Shown: one piece after another, positions 5,335 to 5,339 of the stretch
Layout: each line of letters opens with the position of its first letter
Position numbering within the stretch: the stretch's first letter is position 1
Source: Deltaproteobacteria bacterium
GTDB lineage: Bacteria > Desulfobacterota > Syntrophobacteria > BM002
Length of the DNA stretch: 5,339 nucleotides
Assembly (NCBI GenBank): GCA_017861095.1
Contig: JAGFXI010000166.1
Span: 1-5,339 of the forward strand
Direction: 5' to 3'
Program-made: the position numbers and the translations under genes
Notes under the pieces: model-generated
The model's database searches: none
What the model was told of the DNA's origin: nothing
The model's input: only the letters and a program-made list of their open reading frames with translations

Positions 5335-5339
5335 CCACA

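Noticed and set aside
1..5339. CRISPR array, tRNA/rRNA genes, insertion sequences, toxin-antitoxin or phage-defence genes
   Set aside because: No regularly spaced long repeats, cloverleaf or rRNA-like sequence, transposase motifs or defence domains were seen on either strand.

Overview
The window is GC-rich bacterial DNA, and three genes point to a Gram-negative host: an LpxL/HtrB-type acyltransferase, an outer-membrane beta-barrel protein with a Sec signal peptide and C-terminal Phe, and a lipid-type ketosynthase remnant. A good match to a sigma-54 (-24/-12) promoter would suit a deltaproteobacterium-like (Desulfobacterota/Myxococcota) organism. That placement is a guess; nothing here fixes the taxon.

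Layout. Positions 1-3688 hold a same-strand (+) run: the 3' part of a GPH-family (MelB-like) transporter cut by the window edge (to 971); a complete DUF1295 membrane protein of the steroid 5-alpha-reductase-like group (1019-1813); a doubtful 67-residue ORF starting on a GTGA overlap (1810-2013); the C-terminal half of a beta-ketoacyl synthase with no start codon and no active-site Cys region (about 2027-2638); and an LpxL-like acyltransferase (2663-3688). A small YidH/DUF202 membrane protein lies on the minus strand (3667-4035), its 3' end overlapping the acyltransferase by 22 bases. A 424-base non-coding divergent region (4036-4459) follows. It contains the sigma-54 promoter match and several dyads. 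The last gene, 4460-5226 (+), is an outer-membrane barrel protein split by a one-base frameshift near 4806-4818. The end of the window (5227-5339) holds hairpins and a T-run that may form a terminator.

How the genes fit together. DUF1295, ketosynthase and LpxL-type acyltransferase all suggest membrane-lipid or acyl-chain chemistry. A ketosynthase next to an LpxL-like acyltransferase recalls aryl-polyene/flexirubin-type and related lipid clusters, but the ketosynthase here is decayed, so a working pathway cannot be claimed. The most noteworthy points are the truncated ketosynthase, the sigma-54 promoter before a frameshifted barrel gene, and an 18-base perfect palindrome near the convergent gene ends. 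I see no clear evidence of an undescribed defence or mobile system.
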